From assembly GCA_003254905.1 (NCBI GenBank), contig QANU01011901.1, positions 1,062,078 through 1,126,077 of the forward strand: DNA of 64,000 bases. Direction: 5' to 3'. How positions within the stretch are numbered: the stretch's first letter is position 1; every line of letters starts with the position of its first letter. The stretch comes from Nissolia schottii (lineage: Eukaryota; Streptophyta; Magnoliopsida; Fabales; Fabaceae). The notes beneath the pieces were generated by a model, which did not search any database, was not told the DNA's origin, and saw only the letters and a list, made by a program, of their open reading frames with translations. The translations under genes and the position numbers were made by a program. Below, one piece after another: positions 13,530-25,277 of this stretch.

Positions 13530-16500
13530 ATGCCCGCCGGGACAATGGCGACCGCCGCCGGAGCTGCGGTGGTTTTGTACCTGGTGCTGGCCCGGAGGCT
13601 GGTGGCAAGGAAGGAAGAAGAGGAAGGCGTGGATTCGTCTCGACCGAGAGGATCGGTCAGGAGGAGGAGGCTTTCTCGGCGGCCAGCTCAGGCGCCGGCG
13701 AATCTGTTGGAATCGATGGTGACGGTGTCGGAGACGTTGAGGTTCACGTACTCGGAAACTCTCGGAAAGTGGCCCATCGGAGACTTGGCCTTCGGCATCA
13801 ATTACTTCATGCGCAAGCAGGTTCGTTTCCATAATTCCATTCCAAATCCCCTTGTATATACATCTGTATGTATTCCTATTCGATTTTAGGGTTTATGTGG
13901 AAGTGTTATTGATGAATGTGATGTGAGAGAGGGGGTTTTTGCAGGGTAATGTAGCAGTTGCAAGTGTGTATGGAGGGAGTGGTTGTGTGGAACTGAAAGG
14001 GCGCCAGATTGTTGGGGAGTTGCAGGAGCTGTTGAGGTTGCTGACGCTGTGCATGCTCTTCTCCAAGAAGCCGTTTCCGGTGTTTTTAGATTCTGCAGGA
14101 TTCTCCCCTGACCATGTCCTCCTCCAGAAGCCCAAAGCTGCCGTGCGTTTTTCCCCCCTCTTTCTCCATTATTTATCTTCTATTTTATGTTTTGCGGTTC
14201 GGATTGGATATTAGTGAGCTAAGTTAGACATGATAAACGCTTCTCCTTTTTGAACTGTTGTTAGTTTTATCCATGTGCATGTGTTTGTCTGAAAAGAATA
14301 CATCATAAGGCTAGAGTTTTATGGTGCAATGTTGTAGAATTATTAGTTCCCCCTCCGCTAATAATTTTCCATTTGGTAGCCATTTTTATTAATCACCGTG
14401 TGCTTAAAAGAAACTCTTACACGAAAAGTAATGGGGAAAAAAAGGGAGGCAGATGTGATTGATTGTTGATATTTGTTTGAGCTTGTGGTGCTATTTTTGT
14501 CGTGAATATCTACACCTTGCGCGCATGTTGAGTTTTTACTTCTGAATTATTGTAAATCTATTTCCATACGTTAATACATCTTGTAAAATATTATTCTTTT
14601 CATGGTAAATATCCATTTGCTTTTTTTTTTTTCCCTCACTTTCCTTTTGTTTCTATGCTATTTTCAACTGGTAAACTGTTTCAGCACGGTCTAATAATTT
14701 TTATGTTCGATTGTAACTGCAAGTTGATTTGATGTCATGAAATCTTACTGCAGCTTCTGAAGCCTGCTTTCACAATTATTAAAGACACTCAATCGAAATG
14801 TTTCCTTCTGTTGATCCGGGGAACTCACAGCATAAAAGACACGCTGACAGCCGCAACCGGTGCTGTTGTCCCCTTCCACCATTCCATTTTAAGTGATGGT
14901 GGGATAAGCAACTTAGTTTTAGGATATGCCCACTGTGGTATGGTTGCTGCAGCTCGTTGGATCGCTAAGCTCTGCACTCCAACACTACTTAAGGCTCTTG
15001 GTGAATGTCCAGACTTCAAAGTCAAGGTATTGTTCTGTATTTTTTTTTTTGGGTAAATATATTTTTTTTCCTTTTTTTTTTTGGGTAAAGATATTGTTCT
15101 ATATTCTGATTGGAAGAACATTATTAATGCTACAGCTCTGTATGCAGAAGTGAGAACTGACTCTGTACTAAAAATGTTATAGCATTCTGTTTTTCCATTC
15201 ATTTCTTTATTTATTATTTTATATCTTTTCACTTTAAGTTCTATAGTCTTTCATCTTTTTTATTTATTGAAACTGTATGTATTACTTTTGTGCGACTTAT
15301 AACTATACATCTGTTGTTATCTTTCCATAGATTGTTGGGCACTCTCTTGGTGGTGGGACTGCTGCACTGTTAACATATATTCTCAGAGAACAAAAAGAGT
15401 TCTCTTCAAGTTCCTGTGTCACATTTGCCCCCGGCATGTACCTATACCAAATTCTTTCCATCTAAAGTTATTATTCAATTGAGTAATGAGCTAATTCAGT
15501 AGATTTTGTATTGTTTAAGTCACCAAATGGATTAATGGCCTAGTGCATTGTTATTGGCCTTAAGATCGTGCTGTTGTTGTAAACAGTTTGGGTGGTGATA
15601 TGAGATTTCAAATTTGTAACATTCAAGCATGAGATGTGCACAGCTTAGCCTCTGTTCATTATAAAATATGACAAAAGTAATTGTTTTCTGTTATTAGTGG
15701 GAATGCCTATTTTGGTCTTATAGTTGCAGAAGTTATGTAAGATGTCTATTTTTATTTTATTTTTTTCAAATTAACAGTAGAGAGAAGAGATGATTGAAGT
15801 AAGAAGGTCTATTTTACCATGTTATATATATGTTTTGAAATTACTGTCTACATACAATTTCTCTACTATGGGAAATGTGCCTGACTTGTCATGATCATTA
15901 CTTCTAAGTCCTTTCATAATTGTCATTTTTCAGCTGCTTGTATGACATGGGAGTTAGCCGAATCAGGGAAGCACTTTATCACTACCATTATAAATGGTTC
16001 TGACTTAGTGCCCACATTCTCAACTTCCTCTGTTGATGATCTCCGTTCAGAGGTGCTCTATCTTGTTCTCCTAACCTAAAATGGTTTTGTGTAAACATTA
16101 AATTTAATTAATTTCTTATATGTGAGAAAGTGCTTCTTTCTTTACTGAAGTTAGTTTTCATTAGGTCACTGCATCATCTTGGTTGAATGATTTACGGGAT
16201 CAGGTTGAGCATACAAAGGTCCTGAATGTTGTCTACCGCTCTGCAACTGCAGTTGGATCTCGCTTACCATCTATATCTAGTGCAAAAGCCAGGGTAGCTG
16301 GGGCAGGTGCTCTTCTGCGGCCAGTAACCAGTGGCACCCAGGTAGCTTCAAGCTCCCTTATCTCTATTTGACATCAAAAGTGCTTAGTGCTCTTCATAGA
16401 TATAGTTTCCAAATAGAGATTTTCCGGTTGTTGGCAAGAGGATTACTTTGTGCTTTTGAAGTTATTCAACAATATGAGGGAATTATTTATCCATTGATCT

Positions 16501-17358
16501 TTACAAATGCTAGCGTTCAAGCAGTTTCTTCTATTATAGATCTCATTTCTAGTCTGGAATTTCCCATATACAGTGCATCTTTTATCTTGTAGTGTACCTA
16601 CTGTGTATCCGCAGGTTGTGATGAAGAGTGCACAAAGTGTTGCCGAAGCTGTTGTCAGAACTCGCTCATCGTTCTCATCATGGTCTTGCATGAGTGCACG
16701 CCGTCGAACTATTGGCCCATTGCCAAACTCTAAAGTAGAGAACTTGGCTGAAGCTTCTCTAGCATCCAAGAGATCTGAATCTCTTTTGACTGAAGAGGTA
16801 GTTAGAGATCCTATGCTGAATAAGGATGACCCTAATTCCTCAAGTGGAGGATCTGGCTATGATGACACTGACGAGGAGGAACAACTTATTCCTGCTAATC
16901 AGCACATTTCCACTTCCACCATGGATGGCATCACTGAAGGCGAATTATGGTATCAACTGGAGAAGGAGCTTCAGAAAAGGGATACTACCCCAAACATTCA
17001 TGCTCAGGAAGAAGAGGCAGCCGCAGCAAAAGAGATCACTGAAGAAGAGAATCAACTGGTTGACTCTGCAGATGGTAGTAATCCGACCACATCCGACAAC
17101 ACAGATAATCATAGATTTTATCCCCCAGGAAGAATCATGCATATTGTGTCTTTACCTTCGTCTGATGATTCTAACTCGAATGCTGATGGTCCCGTTGAGG
17201 AATGTGTCTGCTTATATGAAACACCTAGAGAGCTGTATAGCAAGCTCAGGCTTTCAAGAACTATGATAAAGGATCATTACATGCCCGTCTATAAGAAGAT
17301 GATGGAACTATTAATCCGAGAACTAGATAAGGATAGCAGCTTTAACATGATTATGTGA
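13530..17358 (+). CDS. Class 3 lipase with Lipase3_N-type N-terminus (mono/diacylglycerol lipase-like)
   Basis: Seven exons (13530-13820, 13945-14142, 14754-15026, 15331-15433, 15934-16052, 16165-16341, 16615-17358) give 634 residues. A hydrophobic segment near the N-terminus (TAAGAAVVLYLVLARRLVA) may be a membrane anchor. The lipase core has LLLIRGTHSIKDTLTAATG and the nucleophile elbow KIVGHSLGGGTAALLTYIL with serine in GHSLG; NGSDLVPTFS holds a likely catalytic aspartate. The C-terminal 240 residues are acidic and low in complexity, ending in a conserved-looking helix (RTMIKDHYMPVYKKMMELL). Plant homologues (the Arabidopsis At3g14075/At4g16070 type) are annotated as lipase class 3 with a mono/diacylglycerol lipase N-terminal domain. 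A second in-frame ATG at 13545 is an alternative start. Intron 4 (15434-15933) uses a GC donor; the other five introns are GT-AG. Confidence 0.88.
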
Positions 17359-17718
17359 AAGAGAATAGCAAATCGAAATACATATTCCTGAATACAAATC
17401 TCAATAATTTCTACATCTCCCTGCCGCCCATCATTGGTTGATATCATTAAGAGTTTTCCACGAACTATCTAAAACATGAAAAATTGTCCGAGCAAAGTTG
17501 ACCTTAAGCACAATTCTTATTTCATATTATTCATTGATGCATTGCAATGAAGAATAATAGCTTGTTCCGGGATATCAACTTCTATCTTTGGACTTTTTTG
17601 GATTTTCGGGGGCACACAAATTCGATTTCAAAGACAGACTTGGTGGTTGGCATCCCAACATCCCACAGCTTTTGAGGTACGACAAATAAAGCAGTAGCAA
17701 ATAAGCAATATTTAATAC
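17359..17718. other. Lipase 3' UTR and short intergenic gap
   Basis: This follows the lipase stop and precedes the 3' end of the minus-strand snRNA-like gene. I see nothing else in it. Confidence 0.5.
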
Positions 17719-17725
17719 TTAGACT
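17719..17725 (-). terminator. snRNA-type 3' box
   Basis: Read on the minus strand, AGTCTAA matches the AGTNNAA half of the plant U-snRNA 3'-end signal CA(N)3-10AGTNNAA. It lies about 20 nt beyond the terminal hairpin. A CA sits 13 nt upstream, slightly longer than the published spacing. Confidence 0.45.
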
Positions 17726-17745
17726 TTAGAATTAGGATTGGGGTG

Positions 17746-17920
17746 AGCCTCTCCTGGGAGGAGAAGCTTCCAAAAATTGACGGGCAAGTCCCACCAAAAG
17801 AGGGTGGAGATCTCGCTCGTCAGATGAAGTGTGTTCGTAGTAACAGGTGTTGGCACGACCCACCGTCTCTAAACGATCATTGATGAGTCGCCTTTCACCC
17901 CCTGACAGGACAGGTTAATT
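17746..17920 (-). ncRNA. Sm-class snRNA-like gene, identity unassigned
   Basis: On the minus strand a complete plant snRNA gene layout is visible: USE, 33-bp gap, TATA box, about 30 bp to a predicted start near 17920, then an RNA of about 175 nt. Near its 3' end a stem pairs 17812-17821 with 17779-17789. Inside it is a CCACC/GGTGG hairpin. Then comes a canonical Sm site, AATTTTTGG (17770-17778), followed by a perfect 10-bp hairpin with a CCC loop (17746-17768) and a 3' box. I compared the body with what I remember of U1, U2, U4, U5, U6, U12, U4atac and U6atac and saw no match. Plant U11 is diverged and is the best remaining guess. The RNA could be an unrecognised U-snRNA or a degenerate copy. 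The 5' end is inferred from TATA spacing only. Confidence 0.6.
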
Positions 17921-17942
17921 TGGGCTAAACCTGCCTTCCTTC

Positions 17943-17993
17943 TTTTATAGGCAGCTCTTTACTTTCTAGTTTGTAGAGTCTCCGATGTGGGAC
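17943..17993 (-). promoter_or_regulatory. Plant snRNA promoter: USE plus TATA box
   Basis: GTCCCACATCG at 17983-17993 (minus) matches the plant upstream sequence element RTCCCACATCG exactly. TATAAAA follows at 17943-17949 after a gap of 33 bp. Known plant U-snRNA genes use about four helical turns (33-34 bp) between USE and TATA for RNA polymerase II and about three turns for polymerase III. The spacing here therefore predicts a Pol II snRNA promoter. Confidence 0.65.
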
Positions 17994-18032
17994 TTGTGGT
18001 TATAAATACAAGCCATTGAAGGTGTGTAATTC

Positions 18033-18057
18033 ACACCATCAACCATCAACCATCAAC
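18033..18057. repeat. Short tandem repeat, about 7 bp x 3
   Basis: The heptamer ACCATCA is repeated three times directly upstream of the snRNA-type promoter. No function is evident. Confidence 0.7.
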
Positions 18058-18397
18058 ATAGAGGCAATGCTATACTAAAAAGTTAAGTTAGCTAACTACT
18101 TTACGATCACTGCAACTAGTTTGTAACACTACGTAATAATAACCTTTCCATGGATGTTTCTTGACCCGTTAATTAGAATCGCATTTCTCCCATTGGTGCA
18201 TGTGCCATCATGAATTTTCAAGTGAGTGGATCAATATACGTTGAGAGATTTTATACATTTTTGTCCCCGTTATCTTTCTCTCTAATTCCTCCGTGGGGTT
18301 GTAAGACGATGGAACGGATGATGTGTTGAATGCAGCTAACTGTTCTGTTGATATATAGAGGCATAAACTACTAAATATAACGCAACTACGACTTTGT

Positions 18398-19490
18398 CTC
18401 AAATGGACCGAGCTCCTTTAAGGATCATTTTGGTCCTTACATCTCAATCGTAAAAAATTTAATCCATGGTCAATTTTTCATTTTTTTAAGTTGTTTGTCT
18501 GCTATCCAAAGCTTAATTTTAACTAATCCTGGTCAACTCAGGTCACTTGATTATAGTGAATGAGCCTCTCAGTAAAAATAACTATGTATACAAAGTCTCA
18601 AATTCGAGACCTTACTTAAACAATACGCTTAGCACTCGGACCATGCCCGTTAGTTACTTTTCAATTTTTCATTCTGTCAACCTTTTTACTCTTCCGCAAC
18701 CCTTTTCCCCACCCTACTCTTGCGACGTCGTCACTCCTCGCTAGGGATATCACTTCCGTTGCCGGAACCACCACATCTGCATGCCGTCATTCATCAATGA
18801 CCCAAATACTCCCATGGTAAATAAAACTCCACACAAATTCATTCAAATGAAGAAAAAAAATCAAAACTTTATGAGATTTAATTTAGGTAAATAAAACACA
18901 GAGGACTATGTTGGTGTATGGGGTGCAGTGGAAATCTCATCAGATCTAATTTTCTTCTGGCTCTATGGCGGTTGTCGGAGGTCGAACGACGGCGTCAGTG
19001 CTGGTGGCTGTGGCAACAAGGGTTGAGAGAAGAGGGGGAGAGTGGCGCCACCGAGGAAGGAGGGGGGAGGGGCAGAGGCAGAGGCTTCAGATCTGTCATG
19101 TCGATTTTGGGAACACATCTGATCGCCGCTCCATGCAAATCACTGGCGAGGGTTGTGGAGCCAGCAGGGGTAGCGAGAAAAGGCTTCAGATCTATAAACA
19201 ACTGCTCGCAGTAGATTGGCTACCTACCAAAAGAAGTGGAGTGACGAGGGGATGACGGGGAAGTGGTGGCTGCAACCACCAGAGGTGAGGGTGATGCTGC
19301 CGGTGGCGGTGGTTAAAGCAGATGAGAGAAGGAAGAAAGTGAGAAGGTAAACTAGCCAAGAAGAGTTAGAGAGGGTGAGGATAAAAATGTAATTTCAAGA
19401 GTTAAAAAATATTAAAATATTACTTGAACCAAATTACTCTTTAAAAAAGCCCGGTCCAAATTAGAAGGCTACTTCAATTACAATTGAGGT
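18398..19490. mobile_element. Candidate non-autonomous Mutator-like element with GC-rich core
   Basis: The segment at 18401-18440 (AAATGGACCGAGCTCCTTTA...) is the imperfect reverse complement of 19422-19462 (...AAAGCCCGGTCCAAATT). The interval between them is about 1.1 kb. Its interior, about 18900-19330, is much richer in G and C than the surrounding DNA and has open frames on both strands (18918-19214, 18965-19255, 18995-19201). None of these is recognisable as a protein. Long terminal inverted repeats around a GC-rich core suggest a Mutator-like element with captured host sequence. I could not define the outer ends or a 9-bp duplication. Confidence 0.45.
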
Positions 19491-19857
19491 GAGGTTTCTA
19501 AGTCCATTGCACGTATAAATATAATTTGTAGAATATGTGAGACCTTCAAATATTCATAGTTTTATCCAATTACTAATTTTAACCTGATTGAAATTACGTG
19601 AACCATTATCACGCACACGTGCGTATGTGAATGTATATATAAACTCTGTTCTGTATATAACAGATAACTGCTACCAGCTTTCATTCATAAATGTATAAAT
19701 AATTATTATTATACACATTTTCAATAATAATCGGTGCAGCCCCCCTCTCCCCCGTCCCTATCTGCCCACTATCAATTTATTAATATATCTTCATTCTGGA
19801 AAACTGCAGCGTTGGTTGGCTTAAATTACAACCTCCTTCCTCTCTCTCTCTCTCTAA

Positions 19858-21690
19858 TCAACCACCGTAACGAGTTTTCAAAGACTCAGGAGGCTCTTCA
19901 TCCATGATGCTTGTACCCACTTTTTCAAAGTACTGGCGTATGGTTGTTTCACGGTCTGCAACGAAGGTGTGATCCAGAAAGTTTTTGTAAGCTTCATCAC
20001 CAAGGCCTTTTGCGGCCAGAACACTGCATTCATTCATCACAATCCATTAATTTTATAGATACATGTCACATCGCATTACAATGTCACTAACAGAGAGGTT
20101 ATAAGCCAATGTCATCAATAAATAAACATATTCACAAGCAATAGCTTTAAGATTTAGACAAAGGGGCTACCAGTGACGAAGATAAACACGGCATGGTAAA
20201 ATATCATCCCGCCAAATCTTATAGGTCTCATACTCTCCATATTGTTGAAAATATACTTCCTTTCCCTCTGCAGAAAAATGGCATATGTATAAGGTAATCT
20301 TCCAGTCATAGTAATGATTATATACAACCTATAAACAGTTTTAACAACTAATAAATGAAGAGCAGCGTGAGAAACGAGCACATTATCATAGCAATTTATA
20401 TGCTTTCCCTAGTGTCAATACTTGATGCTGACCAAGAAAATCCCCACTTCACGTCAAGTTGAAAGTACTCTAAGCAGAACAAACTTCAGACTTACCTGAG
20501 CATCTAAACTTAAAGAACTCTTCATCGGTGTAAGAAGCACAAAGGACCTGCAGTGATGACATCACACAGCCATTAAAACCATACCTACAAAATAAATCTA
20601 GAACAAGTGATTTGTGTGCTACAGTGAACTAAAAATAATAAATAAGATAGCTAAAGATGTGGTGAAAATGGATTATCATACTGCTGGATTGGTAAAGGGT
20701 TTCCCATCAAGTGATTCAGGGACAACCTGCAAGGGGAACAAAAAGACAAACATTTAATTATACAATTGAAGCGGGTGACATGTTGGACGTGGTCACATGA
20801 ACACACTCACAACCAAGCAACAATTATTTACTCACAGCCAAGAAGCGGTATTCACGCTCCCTTTCAATAAATGCTGGAATCTGACTCCATTGGGAAAAAG
20901 CAAACTGATCAGTTAAAATGTATTCGCAGAGATCAAGTTGAACTTAAAAAAATTAGCCCTCTAATAATTCAAAGCACTGGAAAGAAAAGCCAATACCTCT
21001 GTTTTCTTAATCTCAAAAACAGTGACTATAATGGCTTCACCTTCACAAGGCTCCACAGAGAGGCCTGCAACTTCCTGCAAGTAACAAACACAGTTGCCAT
21101 ATATTGAAATCCCTAATCAATCAACTATCACATCACATCTCACAGTTCATTTTAATCAATTTTCATTTTAAAGAATAAAGCGGCAAACATCAATTTTACT
21201 CTCGTAAGATACAACTTACATCACTTCGTTAACATCAATTCTGCACTTTAATCACATAAAGGACTAAATTGATGTCAATTTTGTTTTAGAGGATGAATCA
21301 TCAAATCAAAGTGATTAATCATTAGTAAATTTGGAGGAACAAAAACCGACCTCAGTTTTCAGGTTGGCGATGCCGCGGGTGAAAAAGAAGCCTCCGACCA
21401 CCATGAAGACACGGCGGAAGCCGGTTAACCTGGCGATCCTGAAGTTAATGAGGTCCGGGAATGTGCTTCTGGCACTTTTCTCTGCCTCCTCAAAACGACA
21501 TCGCGTTAGCATCGATAAATTCATAAAACGCAACACCCTAAAATTGAAAGTGAAGGTGGTACTAACCGGAGAGGAGGGAACCGAAGCCGCAAATGGAGAT
21601 GTAACCGTCGGGTGAGGCTAGTGCATCAAAATGGGACGCGTCGTTGAGCTCCTTCACGCTCCGGCGACGGAGATCCAACGACGGGGCCAT
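19858..21690 (-). CDS. Gamma-glutamylcyclotransferase-like (GGCT/ChaC-fold) protein
   Basis: Eight exons (21567-21690, 21351-21481, 20997-21074, 20836-20880, 20682-20726, 20496-20547, 20171-20267, 19858-20023) give 245 residues with GT-AG introns. The N-terminal block YISICGFGSLLSEKSARSTF followed by FRIARLTGFRRVF resembles the substrate-loop start (YGSL-type) and RxxLxGYxRxF region of gamma-glutamylcyclotransferase and ChaC proteins. The middle has a beta-rich GLSVEPCEGEAIIVTVFEI and EREYRFLAVVPESLDG, consistent with the barrel. The rest (QQYGEYETYKIWRDDILPC to the C-terminus) is not diagnostic. If the fold is right it could act on gamma-glutamyl amino acids or peptides, but activity is inferred and the catalytic glutamate was not pinned down. 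No transit peptide is obvious. The start at 21690 is the first ATG of the first exon. Confidence 0.7.
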
Positions 21691-22875
21691 CGGAATCCGG
21701 TGATGAAAATGTGACGCTATACTCGAAAGGAATTCGCTGGCGCAACGTATATAAAGGAGGGGCGAGCGTATATGACACGCGCGGCGATGGAGCGAGTGAG
21801 GATTTCAGGATGTGAGATGGAGAATTGGGGGGTGATCTGATTGGTGGGCCTACGATGCGCTTTGAAGCACGCAATCCAAGACAAACAGTGCTTCCATTTT
21901 TTCTTTTTTATTTGGAACACTATATAATGCTTCCATTCACAATTTTTTAAAGAAAAAAAGATTGTTGTAGGTTAGTTTATTTTTAACCCTTTTTTTTGGT
22001 AACTAGTTGAAAAGGCACATTATTTAAGAATTATGATTTATTGAGTGATCAATGGGGCGGTGATGCTAAAAGATCGATAAAAATCATATAAAATATTTTT
22101 TTATATTAAAATTATAGATTGAAAACATGGTATTAGAGTAAAAATGTTAGGAAGCTGAAAATTCCTTCCTGTTAAAAAAGGACAACATTTTGTTTTGAGT
22201 AATGATGCATTCTCCTAAACATCATTTTAATCATCAAATAAAATAAAAAATAGATACAATTGATATCTTAAAAATTAATGAATACATATTTTGTTTAGTA
22301 AATAGGAAGATGTTTTAATATGGTTTGTTAGAATGATAAATCATTTCTCTTTTTATTTTATACAAACCATATCTATTATCTATCACTTATTTTTTTTAAT
22401 GTTATTTTAATGATATATAAAATATTAAAATTCACCTGGAGGATAAATATGTTATCTTATGTGAAGGTAAAATAATTTCTCGTCAAGAAATACCTCTCTT
22501 CCAAGTATTAAGCTGTTAGTTAGGGACGCGTAAATGACTCTTGTAAAGGTGACATAACCAAACAAATAGCCCAAATTACTCACCATAGAAGCAGTTATCT
22601 AGGCTGGGCCAGTTTTGTGGATTGGCCCATAACATTGGGTGGGTGTTTGGGTGTTTTGCTGGCCACAGATGCTCCTCATTGTTGATCCTGATCTAGGGAG
22701 AGCTTGTACTTTACAGTTATGGAGACAGATTTTACATTTCAAACGGTTTCACAAAAGAGAACAAATGGGTAGTCTTAGAGACTCAAATAGAGACGATTTT
22801 AATTCAAAAGCTTATATACAAAGTCTACATGTATTTTTTGTGTTATAAGGAAGCAGAGAAATGAGCATTTCTCAT
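21691..22875. other. Intergenic, AT-rich
   Basis: This lies between the GGCT-like gene's 5' end and the PP2C 3' end. It holds a weak foldback (22217-22418, listed separately) and a degenerate match to the primer-binding motif TGGTATCAGAGC at 22128-22139. The latter has no accompanying LTRs that I can see. The frame at 22639-22848 has no recognisable content. Confidence 0.5.
22217..22418. mobile_element. Weak foldback, possible MITE
   Basis: The AT-rich arm at about 22217-22255 (CATCATTTTAATCATC then a run ending ATAGATA) is an imperfect reverse complement of about 22380-22418. A second nested inverted pair (ATGGTTTGT/ACAAACCAT) lies between them. AT-richness makes chance pairing possible. 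Confidence 0.35.
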
Positions 22876-25272
22876 TCAGCAACTTTTAGTGGGTTGGAGT
22901 TGATGAAAGAAGAGGCAAATAGCTGACATATCATCCATAGCAATGCCACTTCTATTGCGTTTCCATTCATGGATGGCACGTTTCACTAGCCTTTGACCTG
23001 CCTTCTCCTTACGTGCCACTGAAGAAACAATCTTCACTGCTTCTTCGTTGGATATAACATCCCACACCTGACACATCACCAAATAAGCATTTATTACACT
23101 TCACGTTCATAATCCTCTCTTTGACCATATACATGCACGACACCAATGCAATTACTGTACTCAGAGAAAAGAGACTAGTAGACACCACATTTTTAGAATT
23201 AAGACAAAAAACTTTTCAAAAAAATAACTAGTTGTAATAAAGTATAGCTTACCAAAAGTAACCAGTGTTAAGAGTATAAAAGAGTTTGTAACTATGATTT
23301 ATAAAAAGGGATAAGGGATTCTCCCTGTAAATATCTCACCACTCTACCACTTGTAATCATCGATCGAGGAACTTCCAGTATAAACACCGTAATAAAAATA
23401 ATATTGTTTACAAACACTCTCGCTCTAAGTCTTCTCAATCTCTCTTCTCAAGTTTCTCTTATCTGTTGATAACAAGTCCTTGGAATAATTAAAGGTATGA
23501 GTAGCTAAATCTTTTAATAGGACTCAGGATAATATATTATATTTATCTTAGAAGTGTTGTGATCGAGAGGAAAGATTTATTAATTTCTACACTATACAGG
23601 TACAAGACCACGTTAATTAGTAGGAAACCAGTCATGCCTCACGTAGAAAACAAAGGTAGACTGTTAAAGTAAACTGAAGGGAGAGGTGTAGGCATCCATG
23701 AGGTGTGATGCGTACTATACAAAGATTTCTGCATGAAAAGGGCATAAGTTCTCCGAGTTAATTCGACCCCTTTTTGCCTGTATATGCTCACTTCTTGGAT
23801 GCCATTACAACTAAACCATTCCAGTGTGAACTCTTTTCAGCCCTACAGAACCAAATTTAAAGCACGCCAAGGGCATGAGAGGGTAGATGTACATAACCTA
23901 CTAAAATTTGAATCTATGATCTCCAAGTCATAACCATATTGAGCCAAGAGTCGCCTTTCAACTAGAGTTAAAATTACTTCATTTTTTTATTTATTTAAAA
24001 GTGGTCATTGCATGAATGAAGAGAAGATATTGCATACCCCATCTGATGCCAAGATGACAAATCGATCACTGGTGGTGAGTTTTCTGTGTGTCACCTCTGG
24101 CAGAGAGATTAGTCCAAAGTCCTTCATGCAGTAATCACCAAAAGCTCTAGAAATTGCTAGCCCTGGTGCCTTACCATTTGGCATCCACACCCTATACACT
24201 CCCGGTTCATCTTCCAAACAACACACCTGCCCTCCACATTCTGTTATGCGCTCTGCCTCCTCCGGTAAGTTTGGCTTGAAGTCAGTGGTTAGCTGAATTG
24301 GAGTCAATGTGCCATCCTCTGAAGTGGTTGCCAAGACAGCTCTAGAATCACCTAAGTTTGCTATTATGAGATATTCACCCTGAAACATTAATGGCAAAAA
24401 CTTGAGGCTACTTCTGGTTAACACACCAAAGTGCATAACTCATACTAAGCTAAGTGAGAAAAAATAAGTTGGATGCAACATCTTGACTCAAAACCTTAAG
24501 GCAATAAGTTTATTGGTCCTCTCAAATATATATATATATATACACTCTTCACTTGGTCCATCTTTACATTCACACTTGAAATGTAACACATACAACATAA
24601 AAATAGTAGATCAATAACCTGTTTGATAATTGTCAAAGCCGTACTGCCGCTTCGAAAGGAATCAATCCCAGTGTGCTGCTTCAGATCCTGATCGACAGCA
24701 GCATAAGTCTCTAAGTAGGATTGCTTCCATATGCCAAATCCATGGATATTTCTCTCTGCCTCCATCTTAAAATCAAGGTCAAGTGATGTTGCAGCCAGAT
24801 TTTGTTGCCAACTGCATAGTAAAAATGCTGGTAACAGTTTCCTGACCCTCTTGGCTACAAAGTGTCCCCAAGGACCATGTCCATCAAATATTCCACAGAA
24901 AATCATATCTTCTTGGCAACCGAATTCCTATCATCAGAAACAAAGTTAATTACAACATTATGATTAATAATTCCTATGCTAAGCTAACTTCTAAAGGCTT
25001 CTTCTATGCTGAATGAAGTGTTGGCATACCTCCCAAACAATGAGGCAATCCTGATTGACTCCTTTCTGGCCCTTAGTTGTGAAGACAGAAACAAAACTGT
25101 TGTCCTTCGTGGACTTGACAACACCGGATGATCTCAATAACAGTTCATTCTTCCTTGCTTCCTTCGCCAATTCTTCGATGGCTCTTCTCCCATCGTCCTT
25201 TTGACAATTCTTCTCCTTCATGCTTGACACAGTTCTCGCCAGTCCATTGACGAAAGCCGGAAAAAGAACCAT
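22876..25272 (-). CDS. Protein phosphatase 2C (PP2C), clade-E-like
   Basis: Four coding exons (25030-25272, 24619-24927, 24038-24379, 22876-23067) encode 361 residues. PP2C motifs appear in order: FVSVFTTKGQKGVNQDCLIV (motif 1), MIFCGIFDGHGPWGHFVAKR with the metal-binding DGHG, RSGSTALTIIKQ, LIIANLGDSRAVLAT, LTTDFKPNLPEEAERI, LAISRAFGDYCMKDFG, RFVILASDGVWDVISNEEAV with the second metal-binding aspartate, and SGIAMDDMSAICLFF. All core metal ligands look intact, so an Mn/Mg-dependent Ser/Thr phosphatase is expected. DGHGPWGH is typical of plant clade E members. The first methionine is at 25272: the frame opens upstream with GTG, and a splice acceptor at 25278-25279 places only five leader bases before this ATG. 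Substrates cannot be inferred. Confidence 0.9.
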
Positions 25273-25277
25273 GACCA

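Noticed and set aside
17812..17890. Hammerhead ribozyme core (CTGACGAG on minus, TGATGAG on plus)
   Set aside because: No GAAA follows at the right place on either strand, and the pieces are in the wrong order. The segment is better explained by the snRNA-like fold.
17880..17907. C/D-box snoRNA (TGATGA then CTGA on the plus strand)
   Set aside because: The boxes are only about 20 nt apart and no terminal stem is seen. The promoter points the other way.
22128..22139. Retrotransposon primer-binding site (TGGTATTAGAGT)
   Set aside because: Two mismatches to TGGTATCAGAGC and no flanking LTRs or gag/pol remnants in the neighbourhood.
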